Shown here: one piece after another, positions 16,845 through 26,530 of the stretch
Layout of the letters: each line of letters begins with the position of its first letter
Numbering within the stretch: the stretch's first letter is position 1
Assembly: GCF_018141525.1 (NCBI RefSeq)
Contig: NZ_CP064655.1
Span: 2,512,501 to 2,576,500, forward strand
Length of the DNA: 64,000 nt
From: Miltoncostaea marina
Lineage (GTDB): Bacteria; Actinomycetota; Thermoleophilia; Miltoncostaeales; Miltoncostaeaceae
Reading direction: 5' to 3'
Notes under the pieces: model-generated
The model's database searches: none
Told to the model about the DNA's origin: nothing
The model's input: the letters and a program-made list of their open reading frames with translations, nothing else
Position numbers and translations under genes: made by a program

Positions 16845-17347
16845 CCCGCACCGCCGACCGCCACGGATCGGCCACCGTCGAGCTCGTGGGCGACCGCGAG
16901 CTGATCATCACCCGCCGCTTCGACGCCCCGGCCCGGCTCGTCGTCCGCGCGCTCACCGAGCCGGACCTGGTGCGCCGCTGGTGGGGCTTCGAGGGCTCGG
17001 AGTGGCTCGCCTGCGAGATCGACCCGCGCGTCGGCGGCCGCTGGCGCTTCGTGACCCGCGACGGCGGCGTCGAGGTGGCATTCCGCGGGGAGTTCCTCGA
17101 GCTGGAGCCCCCGCACCGCATCGTGCAGACCGAGCTCTACGAGGGCATCCCCGGGGCGACCGACGCCGACGCCGCGGTCAACACGACGACGCTCGAGGAG
17201 CGCGAGGGCGTCACCACGATGACCGTCCACTGCCGCTACGCGAGGCCCGAGCACCGCGACGGCCTCGTCCGGTCGGGCATGGAGGGCGGCATGCAGGTCT
17301 CCTACGATCGCATGGAGGACCTGCTCGCCGGCCTCGCCGCCGGGTGA
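16841..17347 (+). CDS. SRPBCC / AHSA1-like (START-fold) protein
   Basis: The 168-residue protein has the AHSA1-type core: ITRRFDAPARLVVRALTEP, then RWWGFEG, IDPRVGGRWRF, and a C-terminal helix with YDRMEDLLAGL. The fold encloses a hydrophobic cavity for small lipophilic ligands. Pairing with an upstream ArsR regulator by a 4-nt overlap is a frequent arrangement in actinobacteria. The ligand is unknown. A long perfect hairpin follows the stop. Confidence 0.85.
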   Translation: MTRTADRHGSATVELVGDRELIITRRFDAPARLVVRALTEPDLVRRWWGFEGSEWLACEIDPRVGGRWRFVTRDGGVEVAFRGEFLELEPPHRIVQTELYEGIPGATDADAAVNTTTLEEREGVTTMTVHCRYARPEHRDGLVRSGMEGGMQVSYDRMEDLLAGLAAG

Positions 17348-17357
17348 GCGGCGCGGC

Positions 17358-17395
17358 CGGGCCCGCCGGCGCCCGCCCGGGCGGCGGCGGGCCCG
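17358..17395. terminator. Bidirectional hairpin
   Basis: CGGGCCCGCCG (17358-17368) and CGGCGGGCCCG (17385-17395) form a perfect 11-bp stem between two converging transcripts (SRPBCC and the mutase small subunit). Confidence 0.65.
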
Positions 17396-17397
17396 GG

Positions 17398-17798
17398 TCA
17401 TCTCCGGGCGGCCACCGCCCCGCGCACGGCCTCGACGACCTCCCGGGCGGACGCGCCGGGCCCCAGCACGGCGGCCACGCCCGCCGCGCGCAGCTCGTCG
17501 GCGTCGCGCTCGGGGATGATCCCGCCGACCACCACGGGCGCGTCCAGGCCCAGCGCGCGCAGGGCCTCCACCATGGCCGGCGCCAGCGTCAAGTGGCTCG
17601 CGTTGTGCATCGAGATGCCGACGGCGTCGGCGTCCTCCTGCTCCACCACGCTCGCGACGGCCTCGGGCGTCTGGCGCAGGCCGAGGTAGACGACCTCCAT
17701 GCCGGCGTCGCGGAGCGTGCGGGCCACCACCTTCAGGCCGCGGTCGTGGCCGTCGAAGCCGAGCTTGGCCAGCACGATGCGGGGCCGCTCGGGGGCCA

Positions 17799-17799
<1 letters not shown>
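17398..17799 (-). CDS. Methylmalonyl-CoA mutase small subunit (B12-binding domain)
   Basis: This 133-residue stand-alone cobalamin-binding domain has AKLGFDGHDRG with the base-off/His-on DxHxxG motif (Asp16, His18, Gly21), GISMHNASHLTL as the Ser/His segment near the nucleotide tail, and VVVGGIIPERD. It docks on the catalytic subunit to hold adenosylcobalamin. The start overlaps the large-subunit stop (TGATG), so the subunits are translated together. The split-subunit form is usual in archaea and some actinobacteria. Confidence 0.9.
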
Positions 17800-19463
<1,664 letters not shown>

Positions 19464-19468
19464 TGATG

Positions 19469-19509
19469 TCCAACCGTTGGATGACAAAGCATAGGTCGCC
19501 GCCTAGCAT
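19469..19509. promoter_or_regulatory. Divergent MarR/mutase promoter with 13-bp palindrome
   Basis: TCCAAC-C-GTTGGA (19469-19481) is a perfect palindrome 6 bp upstream of the mutase ATG. On the plus strand it touches ATGACA (-35, 19481-19486), followed after 17 bp by TAGCAT (-10, 19504-19509). Six bases further is the ATC codon proposed as the MarR start. On the minus strand TATGCT (19493-19488) is a plausible -10 for the mutase operon. The site could let one MarR dimer control both directions. Confidence 0.65.
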
Positions 19510-19515
19510 CGGTCC

Positions 19516-20013
19516 ATCGCCACCCTCGACCACGACCCCCTCGCCGACGCCCGCCGCAACTGGGAGGCCCACGGCTGGGGCGCCCCCGAGGCCATGGTGG
19601 CGGCCACGTCCATCGCGCGGGCGCAGCAGATCGTGCTCGGGCGCATCGACGCCGCGCTCGCGCCCCACGGGCTGACCTTCTCGCGCTTCGAGGCGCTTGC
19701 GCTGCTGCACTTCTCGCGCGCCGGCGCGCTGCCCATGGGCAAGATCGGCGAGCGCCTGCAGGTGCACCCCACGAGCGTCACCAACACCGTCACCCGCCTG
19801 GAGCGCGACGGCCTCGTGCGGCGGGTGCCCTCCGAGCGCGACCGGCGCACCGTGCTCGCCGAGATCACCCCGCTGGGCCGGCGCACCGTCGATGCGGCCG
19901 CGGCGGCGCTCGTGGACGCCGGCTTCGGCCTCGACGGCCTGCCCGACGACGCGGTGCGGCGCGTGCACGAGGCGATCCTGCCGCTGCGCCGCGCCGCCGG
20001 CGACTTCGGGTAG
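19516..20013 (+). CDS. MarR-family regulator, probably starting at a non-canonical ATC
   Basis: The core from ATG 19594 gives 139 residues with a MarR winged helix (GKIGERLQVHPTSVTNTVTR, then RDRRTVLAEITPLGR). Upstream, codons from 19516 read IATLDHDPLADARRNWEAHG without a stop; that segment is the usual N-terminal helix of this subfamily. The only codon placed to start it is ATC 19516, exactly 6 nt after a good -10 box, as in the other leaderless genes here. From ATC the protein has 165 residues. If ATC is not used, the protein starts at 19594 and lacks its dimerisation helix. Confidence 0.78.
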   Translation: MATLDHDPLADARRNWEAHGWGAPEAMVAATSIARAQQIVLGRIDAALAPHGLTFSRFEALALLHFSRAGALPMGKIGERLQVHPTSVTNTVTRLERDGLVRRVPSERDRRTVLAEITPLGRRTVDAAAAALVDAGFGLDGLPDDAVRRVHEAILPLRRAAGDFG

Positions 20014-20030
20014 CGGCCGCGGGCGCGCCC

Positions 20031-20058
20031 CCCGGCCCCGCTCACGCACGGGGCCGGG
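20031..20058. terminator. Hairpin after the MarR gene
   Basis: CCCGGCCCCG (20031-20040) and CGGGGCCGGG (20049-20058) form a perfect 10-bp stem with an 8-nt loop between converging genes. Confidence 0.6.
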
Positions 20059-20064
20059 AGACGG

Positions 20065-20445
20065 TCAGGCCTCGGCGAGCCCCGTCCTGGGGATCGCCTG
20101 TGGCCCCGCCTCGAGGACACGGGCGAACGCCGACCGGCGGCTGACCGCCGGCCGGCGCCCGTCCTCCTCCCGCGCCTCGAGGCCGAACAGCCACCGGGCG
20201 TCCTCGACGCAGTCGCCCGCCCGCAGGCGGGCGGTCGGCTCGTCGAGCAACGCGTCCACGAGGTCCTGGGTGAGGATCTCGAGGCGGCGGCGGTCACGCG
20301 GGCCGAGCCCGGCCCAGCATCCCTGCGCGCGGGCGAGCTCCGCCCGGCGGACGTCCTCGGCCAGCGAGTGCAGCGCCACGATCAGCGCCGCCGCCTCCCG
20401 TCCGCGGTCGGGACGGGTGCCGGGCTGGTGCCGCTCGGCCGACAT
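20065..20445 (-). CDS. Stand-alone protein resembling the glutamyl-tRNA reductase dimerisation domain
   Basis: The 126-residue protein contains LAEDVRRAELARAQGCWAGL, then RDRRRLEILTQDLVDALLDE and PTARLRAG. This order and spacing match the C-terminal helical dimerisation domain of HemA (PF00745: an I/VRRxEL helix, then LTxxLVxxLLxxPTxxL). No catalytic or NADPH domain is present, and no other haem gene is adjacent. It could modulate HemA by hetero-dimerising, or be a repurposed helical domain. ATG 20445 is chosen because GAGGAGGT lies 7 nt upstream. A strong hairpin separates it from the propeller gene above. Confidence 0.6.
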   Translation of the reverse strand: MSAERHQPGTRPDRGREAAALIVALHSLAEDVRRAELARAQGCWAGLGPRDRRRLEILTQDLVDALLDEPTARLRAGDCVEDARWLFGLEAREEDGRRPAVSRRSAFARVLEAGPQAIPRTGLAEA

Positions 20446-20484
20446 CGGGTGCACCTCCTCGGCTGACGGATCGGGGTGACGCCG

Positions 20485-20518
20485 GTCCCCCGCCCTCCAT
20501 GACCGGAGGGCGGGGGAC
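20485..20518. terminator. Strong hairpin downstream of the haem/beta-propeller gene
   Basis: GTCCCCCGCCCTCC (20485-20498) and GGAGGGCGGGGGAC (20505-20518) pair perfectly over 14 bp with a 6-nt loop, just after the propeller stop on the minus strand. Confidence 0.75.
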
Positions 20519-20526
20519 CCGCGGTG

Positions 20527-22626
20527 CTACTTGGCGGTGGGCGTCGGCCGCAGCTGCGCGTGGCCGAGCCAGCCGTGCTGGACCTCGTTGTGGATCACGG
20601 GGTCCAGGCCGTCGTTGAACCAGAGCCCGCGGCCCTTCCAGCCGGCCTTCGGGTCGTCGATGCGACCGTCGAGCCCGCGCTGGTAGGCGTTGAGCGGATA
20701 CGGCACCCGCAGGGTGACCCACTTCTTCGTCTTCTGGTTGAAGAGCTGCAGCGAGTCGGAGTTGGTGCCGTTGAGGATGACCGTGTCCTTGCCCATACCG
20801 AACGTGTTGAACCGGTCCACGAACAGGTAGTAGTGCAGGTCGGCGGTCGTGCCCTCACCGGGGGTGGACTGCGACATCATCGGGCCCGGGGGCTTGTAGA
20901 AGGTCCAGCCCTCGGCGCACTGGGCGCCGGTGCCCCAGGTCTGGGCGCACTTGGAGCGGTCGAACCGGCCGAGGTGGCCGGAGCCGCCCATGGCCGCCCA
21001 GATGATGCCCTTCGAGTCCACGTCCACCCCGCGCGGGCCCTTGCCCGGGACCGGCGGCGTGTAGGCCTCGAACGTGTTGGTGGACGGCTGGTAGCGCACG
21101 ATGCGCCCCGGGGTGCTCGGCTGCGCGGACCACACGCTGCCGTCCACGTGGTTCGGGACGACGCCGTAGTTGAAGCCCACCAGCGGGGTGTCGGCGACGC
21201 CGTCGCCGTTCCCGTCGACCTTGACCTCGGCCCAGCCCTGGGCCTGCGCCTCGGTCTCCGGGCGGTTCGGGTCGTACTTCTTCGGGTCGAACCAGCCGAA
21301 CACGCGCGAGTCACCGCTCGTCCACAGCACCCCGTTCTTGTCGAACTGGAGGTGGTGCGTGCCGAAGCAGGTGTCGATCAGGTTGAACTTCTTCGCCTTC
21401 GGGTCGTAGTAGCCCAGCTGGCGGTGGCCGCCTCGGGCCTGGCCGTACTGCGGGCTGTTGCACCACGCCGGCAGGTCCTGCGCCCACTCGCGACGGATCT
21501 GGGTCGTCATCCAGACGTTGCCCTTGGCGTCCATCATCGGGTTGTGGGGGTTCGCGGGGTTGTGGTACTTGCCCTCGTAGGCGCTCACGCCGCCGGCGGC
21601 CTTCGCCGGGCAGCCGAGGGTCTGGAACCCGCCGGAGCCGGGCGCGGCGCCGGGGCCGCTCGTCGCCTCACACCACGAGGTGTTGAACCCGTTGCGGGTC
21701 GGCACCTTGATCTCGCCGGCCTTGTTGGTCGTGGGATCGACCCACAGCAGCCGGTCGTTGCCGATGTCCACGCCCCACACCTTGCCGTCGGCGTTGCGGC
21801 GCGGGTTGTTCTTGTCGGTCGAGATCTCGTCGTGGGCGTAGGCCCACTTGTCGCCCCAGTTCCACTGGGTGATGACGATGTTGCGCTCGAGCCCCTTCGG
21901 GCGCGCCGGGGCGCTCTTCGGCACCTCGCCCTTGGCGATGCGGCCGCCCCAGTCGGCGAGCGAGTCGAGCAGCGCCTCGCGGCCCAGCCCGACGCTCGTC
22001 GCGTACATCGTGCCGGCCTTCTTCGTGCCGTGGTCGAACGCCTCGCGCGTCGGCAGGCGGGTCGCCTTGATGCCGATCTGGTGGCACAGCATGCAGCCGA
22101 GCTTGAAGCCGCTCATCCCGGCCGGGGTGGCGACGTTCGTCGGCAGGTTGAGCATCGAGAGCCAGTAGTTGGCCGGGTAGACCTGCGCGGCCTGGACCCG
22201 CGACGACGCCTTCTTGACCTTCAGCGCCAGCGTGGCGCCCGGCCGGGCCGGGGTCTTGCCGGAGTCCTGCAGGCCGTAGCCGCGCACCCAGACCTGCCAC
22301 TTGCCCTTCGGCATCTCCGGCAGCACGAACCGGCCCTTGCGGTCGGTCACCACGATCTTGCGCATGAGCTTGTTGCCGGGCTTGCCCGTGGCGATCACCC
22401 ACACGCCGGCCTCGGGCCGGTTGCGGCCCGAGGTGACCGTCCCCTCGATGTAGTCGACGGCGGGGGCCTTCGGCTTGGCCTTCGCCCGCTGCGTGGCCGA
22501 TTGGTCGGCGGCCGGCCGCTCAGGTGCCCGTTGCCCGGGCGACCCGTCGGTCGCTGCCACCGCCAACGCCACTCCTCCGGCCGCCAGCCCTACGGCTGCG
22601 GCCAGCGTGGCCCATCTCCGATACAC
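20527..22626 (-). CDS. Secreted protein: carboxypeptidase-like regulatory domain, haem-c motif and Vgb-type beta-propeller
   Basis: The 699-residue protein begins with a signal-type segment (MYRRWATLAAAVGLAAGG, then VALAVAA). Residues 60-135 form a transthyretin-like carboxypeptidase regulatory domain (EGTVTSGRNRPEAGVWV). C178-M-L-C181-H182 is a single CxxCH covalent-haem site. Residues 260-640 hold repeated strand motifs (GKVWGVDIGNDRLLWVDP, GNVWMTTQ, NGVLWTSGDSR, GIIWAAMGG) typical of virginiamycin B lyase-like propellers. It is probably an extracellular redox or binding protein, substrate unknown. GTG 22626 has GGGAGGGGGT upstream. It is divergent from a multicopper oxidase-cupredoxin pair. 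Confidence 0.8.
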   Translation of the reverse strand: MYRRWATLAAAVGLAAGGVALAVAATDGSPGQRAPERPAADQSATQRAKAKPKAPAVDYIEGTVTSGRNRPEAGVWVIATGKPGNKLMRKIVVTDRKGRFVLPEMPKGKWQVWVRGYGLQDSGKTPARPGATLALKVKKASSRVQAAQVYPANYWLSMLNLPTNVATPAGMSGFKLGCMLCHQIGIKATRLPTREAFDHGTKKAGTMYATSVGLGREALLDSLADWGGRIAKGEVPKSAPARPKGLERNIVITQWNWGDKWAYAHDEISTDKNNPRRNADGKVWGVDIGNDRLLWVDPTTNKAGEIKVPTRNGFNTSWCEATSGPGAAPGSGGFQTLGCPAKAAGGVSAYEGKYHNPANPHNPMMDAKGNVWMTTQIRREWAQDLPAWCNSPQYGQARGGHRQLGYYDPKAKKFNLIDTCFGTHHLQFDKNGVLWTSGDSRVFGWFDPKKYDPNRPETEAQAQGWAEVKVDGNGDGVADTPLVGFNYGVVPNHVDGSVWSAQPSTPGRIVRYQPSTNTFEAYTPPVPGKGPRGVDVDSKGIIWAAMGGSGHLGRFDRSKCAQTWGTGAQCAEGWTFYKPPGPMMSQSTPGEGTTADLHYYLFVDRFNTFGMGKDTVILNGTNSDSLQLFNQKTKKWVTLRVPYPLNAYQRGLDGRIDDPKAGWKGRGLWFNDGLDPVIHNEVQHGWLGHAQLRPTPTAK

Positions 22627-22748
22627 GGCACCCCCTCCCGTTTGTACGCAACTGCACGAACTGCGCGGTGACGCTACCCCGCGGCTGTGGCGCCGGACAA
22701 CGGCTCGCGGCCACTTTCTTGGACGGATCCCTTAACTTCCGCACAACA

Positions 22749-22768
22749 TTCGGGTTTCTCCGATCGTT
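22749..22768 (+). repeat. Direct repeat copy 1 (18/20 identical to copy 2)
   Basis: TTCGGGTTT-CT-CCGATCGTT; the second copy differs only at the two central bases. It lies in the divergent promoter region and may be a regulator-binding site. Confidence 0.6.
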
Positions 22769-22846
22769 CGGCGAGCGGGGGATCGGGGGGCCGTAGGGCG
22801 GTCGACCGCGGGGCCGAGGCGCGTTGCGCCGCGCGTCCCGCGATCG

Positions 22847-22866
22847 TTCGGGTTTGCCCGATCGTT
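22847..22866 (+). repeat. Direct repeat copy 2
   Basis: TTCGGGTTT-GC-CCGATCGTT, 98 bp from copy 1. In this copy CGGG-TTTG-CCCG also forms a small inverted repeat. Confidence 0.6.
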
Positions 22867-23171
22867 GCGCCGCCCCCGCCCCCGGCCCGCGGCGAGAACC
22901 GCGTCGCCATGGGGTTCGCGCGCGCCCCGCCGCCAGTTTTTCGGGCGGCCGCCTCTTGACGCTCGCACGGCGCCTCCCAATGATCCCCGGCAGCACGTCA
23001 CATCCGTGACGAACCGCGGGGGCCCCGGCGTCCGCGCACCAATGTCGAACCAACAGGTCCCGGAGCCATGCCCCTGACCAGCACACGCACACGTCCATGC
23101 GGGCCCGCCGCGCCCGGCGCAGCCCGCCCCCGCCCCGCCGCCCCGCGCCACGCCACGGCGCGACGCGCCCG

Positions 23172-24272
23172 ATGACGCGCCGCGCGGCGGTCGTCGCGGG
23201 CATCGCCACGGCGGCCGCCGTGGCGGCCGCCGCCCCGCTCGTCGGCCAGACGAGCGGCGGCGCGGTCGAGCCGGCCGCGGCGGCGACGCTGCACGAGCAG
23301 CACTCGCCGATGACCTTCACGCCCGCCGACCCGGCCGCGCTCGACGCGGCCCGCAAGGAGGCGTTCGCGCCCGCCGCGACCCCGCCCCCGCAGCAGTTCA
23401 CCTCCATGGCGACGAACGGCACGCGGATCCGCCACTACTGGATCAAGGCCGTCAACGTGAAGTGGGACGTCGCGCCGAACGGCCAGGACGTGCTCACGGC
23501 GCGGCGGGTCGACCCGGTCGAGCGGCAGCTCGACGCCGTGGTCTACCGCGCGTACACGCCGGGGTGGAAGAAGCCCCTGCCCAACCGCGCGGTGGCCGGC
23601 GACAACGACGGGGTCCCCGGCCCGGTCATCGAGGCCCGCGTCGGCGACACGATCCACGTGCACTTCAAGAACGAGGACCGGGTGCACAAGCTGCCGCACT
23701 CGATGCACTTCCACGCGTTCTCGTACGCCCCCGGCAGCGACGGCGCCTACATCCCGCAGATCAGCGGGCGCGGCGGCAACGTGCCGGTCGGCAAGTCGTT
23801 CACCTACAAGCTCACGGCGGGGCCGCAGAGCCACGGCGCGTGGCCGTACCACGACCACTCGTCGAGCATGCACGAGAGCATCCCCCAGGGGCTCTACGGC
23901 GTCGTCGCGGTCTACCGCAAGAACGAGAAGCCGCCGGACCGCCGCTTCGTGGTGGCGTTCGCCGAGCACAAGGGCTTCAACACGATCAACGGCCGGGCCT
24001 TCATCGGCAACACGCCGACGTTCCAGGCCAGGGTCGGCGAGACCGTGGAGTGGAACGTCATCTCCATGGGCGAGCTGTTCCACACGTTCCACACGCACGG
24101 GCACCGCTGGCTGAACCACGCGGGCGTGCCCATCGACAACCAGGAGATCGGCCCCGGCGGCTCCTTCAGGATGCGCTGGAGGGAGGACGCGCCGGGCACG
24201 TGGTACTACCACTGCCACGTCGAGTCCCACCAGATGAACGGAATGATCGGCCTCTACAAGGTGACCAGATGA
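23172..24272 (+). CDS. Secreted multicopper oxidase
   Basis: The 366-residue protein has an N-terminal signal-like segment (MTRRAAVVAGIATAAAVAAA). All copper-binding blocks are present: MHFHAF, WPYHDHSSSMH, HTFHTHGHRW and YYHCHVESHQMNGM, which give the type 1 Cys/His/Met site and the trinuclear centre. The size fits a two-cupredoxin-domain oxidase, usually trimeric. The family oxidises metals or phenolics while reducing O2. ATG 23172 is taken as the start because it begins the signal. It overlaps the cupredoxin start by ATGA, so the pair is an operon. Confidence 0.87.
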   Translation: MTRRAAVVAGIATAAAVAAAAPLVGQTSGGAVEPAAAATLHEQHSPMTFTPADPAALDAARKEAFAPAATPPPQQFTSMATNGTRIRHYWIKAVNVKWDVAPNGQDVLTARRVDPVERQLDAVVYRAYTPGWKKPLPNRAVAGDNDGVPGPVIEARVGDTIHVHFKNEDRVHKLPHSMHFHAFSYAPGSDGAYIPQISGRGGNVPVGKSFTYKLTAGPQSHGAWPYHDHSSSMHESIPQGLYGVVAVYRKNEKPPDRRFVVAFAEHKGFNTINGRAFIGNTPTFQARVGETVEWNVISMGELFHTFHTHGHRWLNHAGVPIDNQEIGPGGSFRMRWREDAPGTWYYHCHVESHQMNGMIGLYKVTR

Positions 24273-25120
24273 CCACACGCACAGCAGTCGCCGGAACGAT
24301 CGTGGCCGCGGCGGCGCTCGCCGCCGCCGGCCCCATCGCCGGCCAGATGACGCACCCGGGCGGCGGGTCCACCGGGCACGAGGTGACCATCAACGACGCC
24401 GGCTACCGGCCGGCCGAGATGGTCGTGGCGCCGGGTCAGCAGGTCACGTGGACGAACACCGGGGTGCAGCCCCACACGGTGACCGCCGACGCCGGCGCGT
24501 TCGACTCGGGCACGATGGACGCCAAGGCGAAGTTCACCATCACCGCGCCCGCGGCGAGCGGCACCTTCACCTACCACTGCACCTTCCACACCTACATGCG
24601 CGGCAGCCTGGTGGTGTCGTCGCTGACCCTGCAGGGGCCGAAGTCGGTCGCGGCGGGCAAGGCGGCGACGGTGCGCGGCACGGCCCCCGGCATGGCGCCC
24701 GGGACCCCGGTGGCGCTCGAGTCGCTCACGCGCGGGGCGTGGACCCAGGTGGCGGCCGGCGCGCTGGCCGGCGACGCGACGTACCGCCTGCGGACGCCCG
24801 CCCTCACGGCCAGCGCCCAGCTGCGGGCGCGGATCGGCGCGGAGGTGAGCCCCACCCTCGCCGTCCCGGTCGCCCCCAAGGTCGTCGTGACGCGGGCCAA
24901 GAAGGTGCTGAAGATCAAGGTGACGCCCGCCCGGGCCGGCAGGGCGCGGCTCGAGCGGCTCAACACCAACACCTTCCGCTGGACGGTCGCCCGCAACGTC
25001 CGCATCGCGGCCAACGGCCGGGCGAAGGTCACGGTGACGAAGGCCGGCTCCTACCGGGTCACGGTGCTCCCGGCCAAGGGCATGGCGGCCGGCACCTCGC
25101 GGACCCTGAAGTTCCGCTAG
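24269..25120 (+). CDS. Secreted plastocyanin-like cupredoxin with C-terminal extension
   Basis: The 283-residue protein starts with a signal peptide (TAVAGTIVAAAALAAAGP). Residues 35-115 form a cupredoxin: VTINDAGYRPAEMVV, then VTWTNTGVQPHTVTAD with the first His ligand and YHCTFHTYM with Cys, His and Met. The remaining ~165 residues are two beta-rich, lysine/alanine-rich repeats without motif. It is probably the electron partner of the multicopper oxidase. Its TAG shares a CTAG tetranucleotide with the stop of the convergent XRE gene. Confidence 0.85.
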   Translation: MTTRTAVAGTIVAAAALAAAGPIAGQMTHPGGGSTGHEVTINDAGYRPAEMVVAPGQQVTWTNTGVQPHTVTADAGAFDSGTMDAKAKFTITAPAASGTFTYHCTFHTYMRGSLVVSSLTLQGPKSVAAGKAATVRGTAPGMAPGTPVALESLTRGAWTQVAAGALAGDATYRLRTPALTASAQLRARIGAEVSPTLAVPVAPKVVVTRAKKVLKIKVTPARAGRARLERLNTNTFRWTVARNVRIAANGRAKVTVTKAGSYRVTVLPAKGMAAGTSRTLKFR

Positions 25121-25728
25121 CCGGTGGCGGGCCCGGGCAGCAGCGTCGCCCGGGCCCGCGCCGTCACCGGCGGGCTGGACACCCAGACGGCGACGGAGCG
25201 CCGGTCGGCCAGGTTGCGGACGCTGCCGGCGGCGAGCGAGCGGATGTACGCGGAGTCGCCCGCCCCGAGCGCCACCGGCCCGCCCTGGGCCAGGGCGATC
25301 TCGATCCGGCCGTCCGTCACGAACACGAAGTGCTCGGCGCCCTCCATCGCGGGCAGGTCCGCCACGTGCGCGCCGACGTCGTACTCGCAGACCGTGGCGG
25401 CCATGCTGGCCGCCTCGGCGCCGTCGACGAGCGGCACCACGCTGAGGCCGCCGGCGTACGCCTCCGCCGGCCGCCGGTCCTGCGCCCGCACCACCGTCAG
25501 GCCGGGCGGCTCCTCCTCGAGCAGCTCGGCGATCCCCACCCCGAGGAACCTCGCCACCCGCAGGAGGCGGCCGGTGCTGATGTCGCTGCGGCCGTTCTCC
25601 ACGAGCGACAGGAACGAGCTCGACAGCCCGGTCTCCTGCGCCATCTCCCCGAGTGACGCGCCGCGGTCGGCACGCAGCGCTCGCAGGCGCTCGCCGAGGG
25701 CCCGGAGGTCGATGTCGCCGTCGTCCAC
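25117..25728 (-). CDS. XRE-family regulator with C-terminal cupin sensor domain
   Basis: The 203-residue protein has an N-terminal helix-turn-helix (LGERLRALRADRGASLGEMA, then GLSSSFLSLVENGRSDIS) and a C-terminal cupin (EGAEHFVFVTDGRIEIAL, then LGAGDSAYI). Such HTH-cupin proteins sense small metabolites. I chose GTG 25728, 5 nt after GAGGAGG; GTG 25734 is in frame but overlaps the ribosome site. It is convergent with the cupredoxin gene and may control that cluster, but this is only proximity. Confidence 0.85.
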   Translation of the reverse strand: MDDGDIDLRALGERLRALRADRGASLGEMAQETGLSSSFLSLVENGRSDISTGRLLRVARFLGVGIAELLEEEPPGLTVVRAQDRRPAEAYAGGLSVVPLVDGAEAASMAATVCEYDVGAHVADLPAMEGAEHFVFVTDGRIEIALAQGGPVALGAGDSAYIRSLAAGSVRNLADRRSVAVWVSSPPVTARARATLLPGPATG

Positions 25729-25812
25729 ACACACCTCCTCGCGATGCGCGCGCCGGCGCGCGGGGGGTCCGGGCGCCGGTTGTATCAGACGCGCCGGCGC
25801 GGACGTGGGCGG

Positions 25813-26523
25813 GTGAGGGCCGGCCCCGGGGCGACGGCGCCGCGGCGCCGTCGCCGCCCGTCGCCGCGCCACCTCGCGGCCGTCGCGGCGGTGTGGGTCG
25901 CCGTCGTGGGGGCCGCGCTGCTGACGGCGCGGGCGCTCGACGCGCCGGTCGCCGCAGGGGCGCGCGACGCGGCGCAGCCGGCCGTCCCGGACGCTGTGGC
26001 GGGCGGCACGGGCGAGCGGCCGGTCGGCACGCTGCCCCCGTTCGCCATGGTGCTCGACCGCCCCCTGCCGCCCGGCGTCGCGGGCCTCGATCCGGCCGCC
26101 CAGGCCGGGGAGCTTCGCGCGCGCGCCGCGCGCACGCGCGACCCCGACCGCCTCGTCGAGCTCGGCGCGGTGATGCAGACGCTCGGCGACGCCGGGAGCG
26201 CGGCGAGCGCGTACCGGTCCGCGTTCGCAATCGCACCCGGCGCGCTCGCGCCCCGGGTGGGGCTCGCCGTCGTGGACGGCCACGAGGGCCAGGAGGCGCT
26301 CGCCCGTGGCGCCGGGCGCCTGGCGGCGCTCGTCGCCGATCACCCGCGCGACCAGCTCGTGGCCTTCAACCGGGCCTGGGTCGAGATCTATCGCGAGCGC
26401 CGCGCGGCGGCGCGGGCGCTGCTGCGGCGGTCGCGTGCGCTCGGCGCCGGCACCCGCCTGGGGCGCACGTCGGGAGCCCTGCTCGTCGCGCTCGACACCA
26501 CACGGCTGCGCCCCGGCCCCTGA
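25813..26523 (+). CDS. Single-span membrane protein with TPR-like helices
   Basis: From GTG 25813 the protein has 236 residues: a basic N-terminus, one membrane helix (LAAVAAVWVAVVGAALLTA), a proline/alanine linker, then amphipathic helices with TPR-like spacing (LVELGAVMQTLGDAGSAASA; AFNRAWVEIYRERRAAARAL). It is probably anchored with the helices outside. ATG 25744 is an alternative start but would begin inside the ribosome site of the divergent XRE gene. No specific function is recognised. The metE riboswitch follows directly. Confidence 0.6.
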   Translation: MRAGPGATAPRRRRRPSPRHLAAVAAVWVAVVGAALLTARALDAPVAAGARDAAQPAVPDAVAGGTGERPVGTLPPFAMVLDRPLPPGVAGLDPAAQAGELRARAARTRDPDRLVELGAVMQTLGDAGSAASAYRSAFAIAPGALAPRVGLAVVDGHEGQEALARGAGRLAALVADHPRDQLVAFNRAWVEIYRERRAAARALLRRSRALGAGTRLGRTSGALLVALDTTRLRPGP

Positions 26524-26530
26524 GCCGCCC

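Larger units (their letters stand above)
22627..23171. other. Long divergent intergenic region between secreted redox genes
   Basis: These 545 bp contain no convincing gene. They hold the ribosome site of the propeller gene, two near-identical 20-bp repeats (22749-22768 and 22847-22866) and lower local GC with CGATCG elements. They probably contain both promoters and regulatory sites. Confidence 0.6.
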
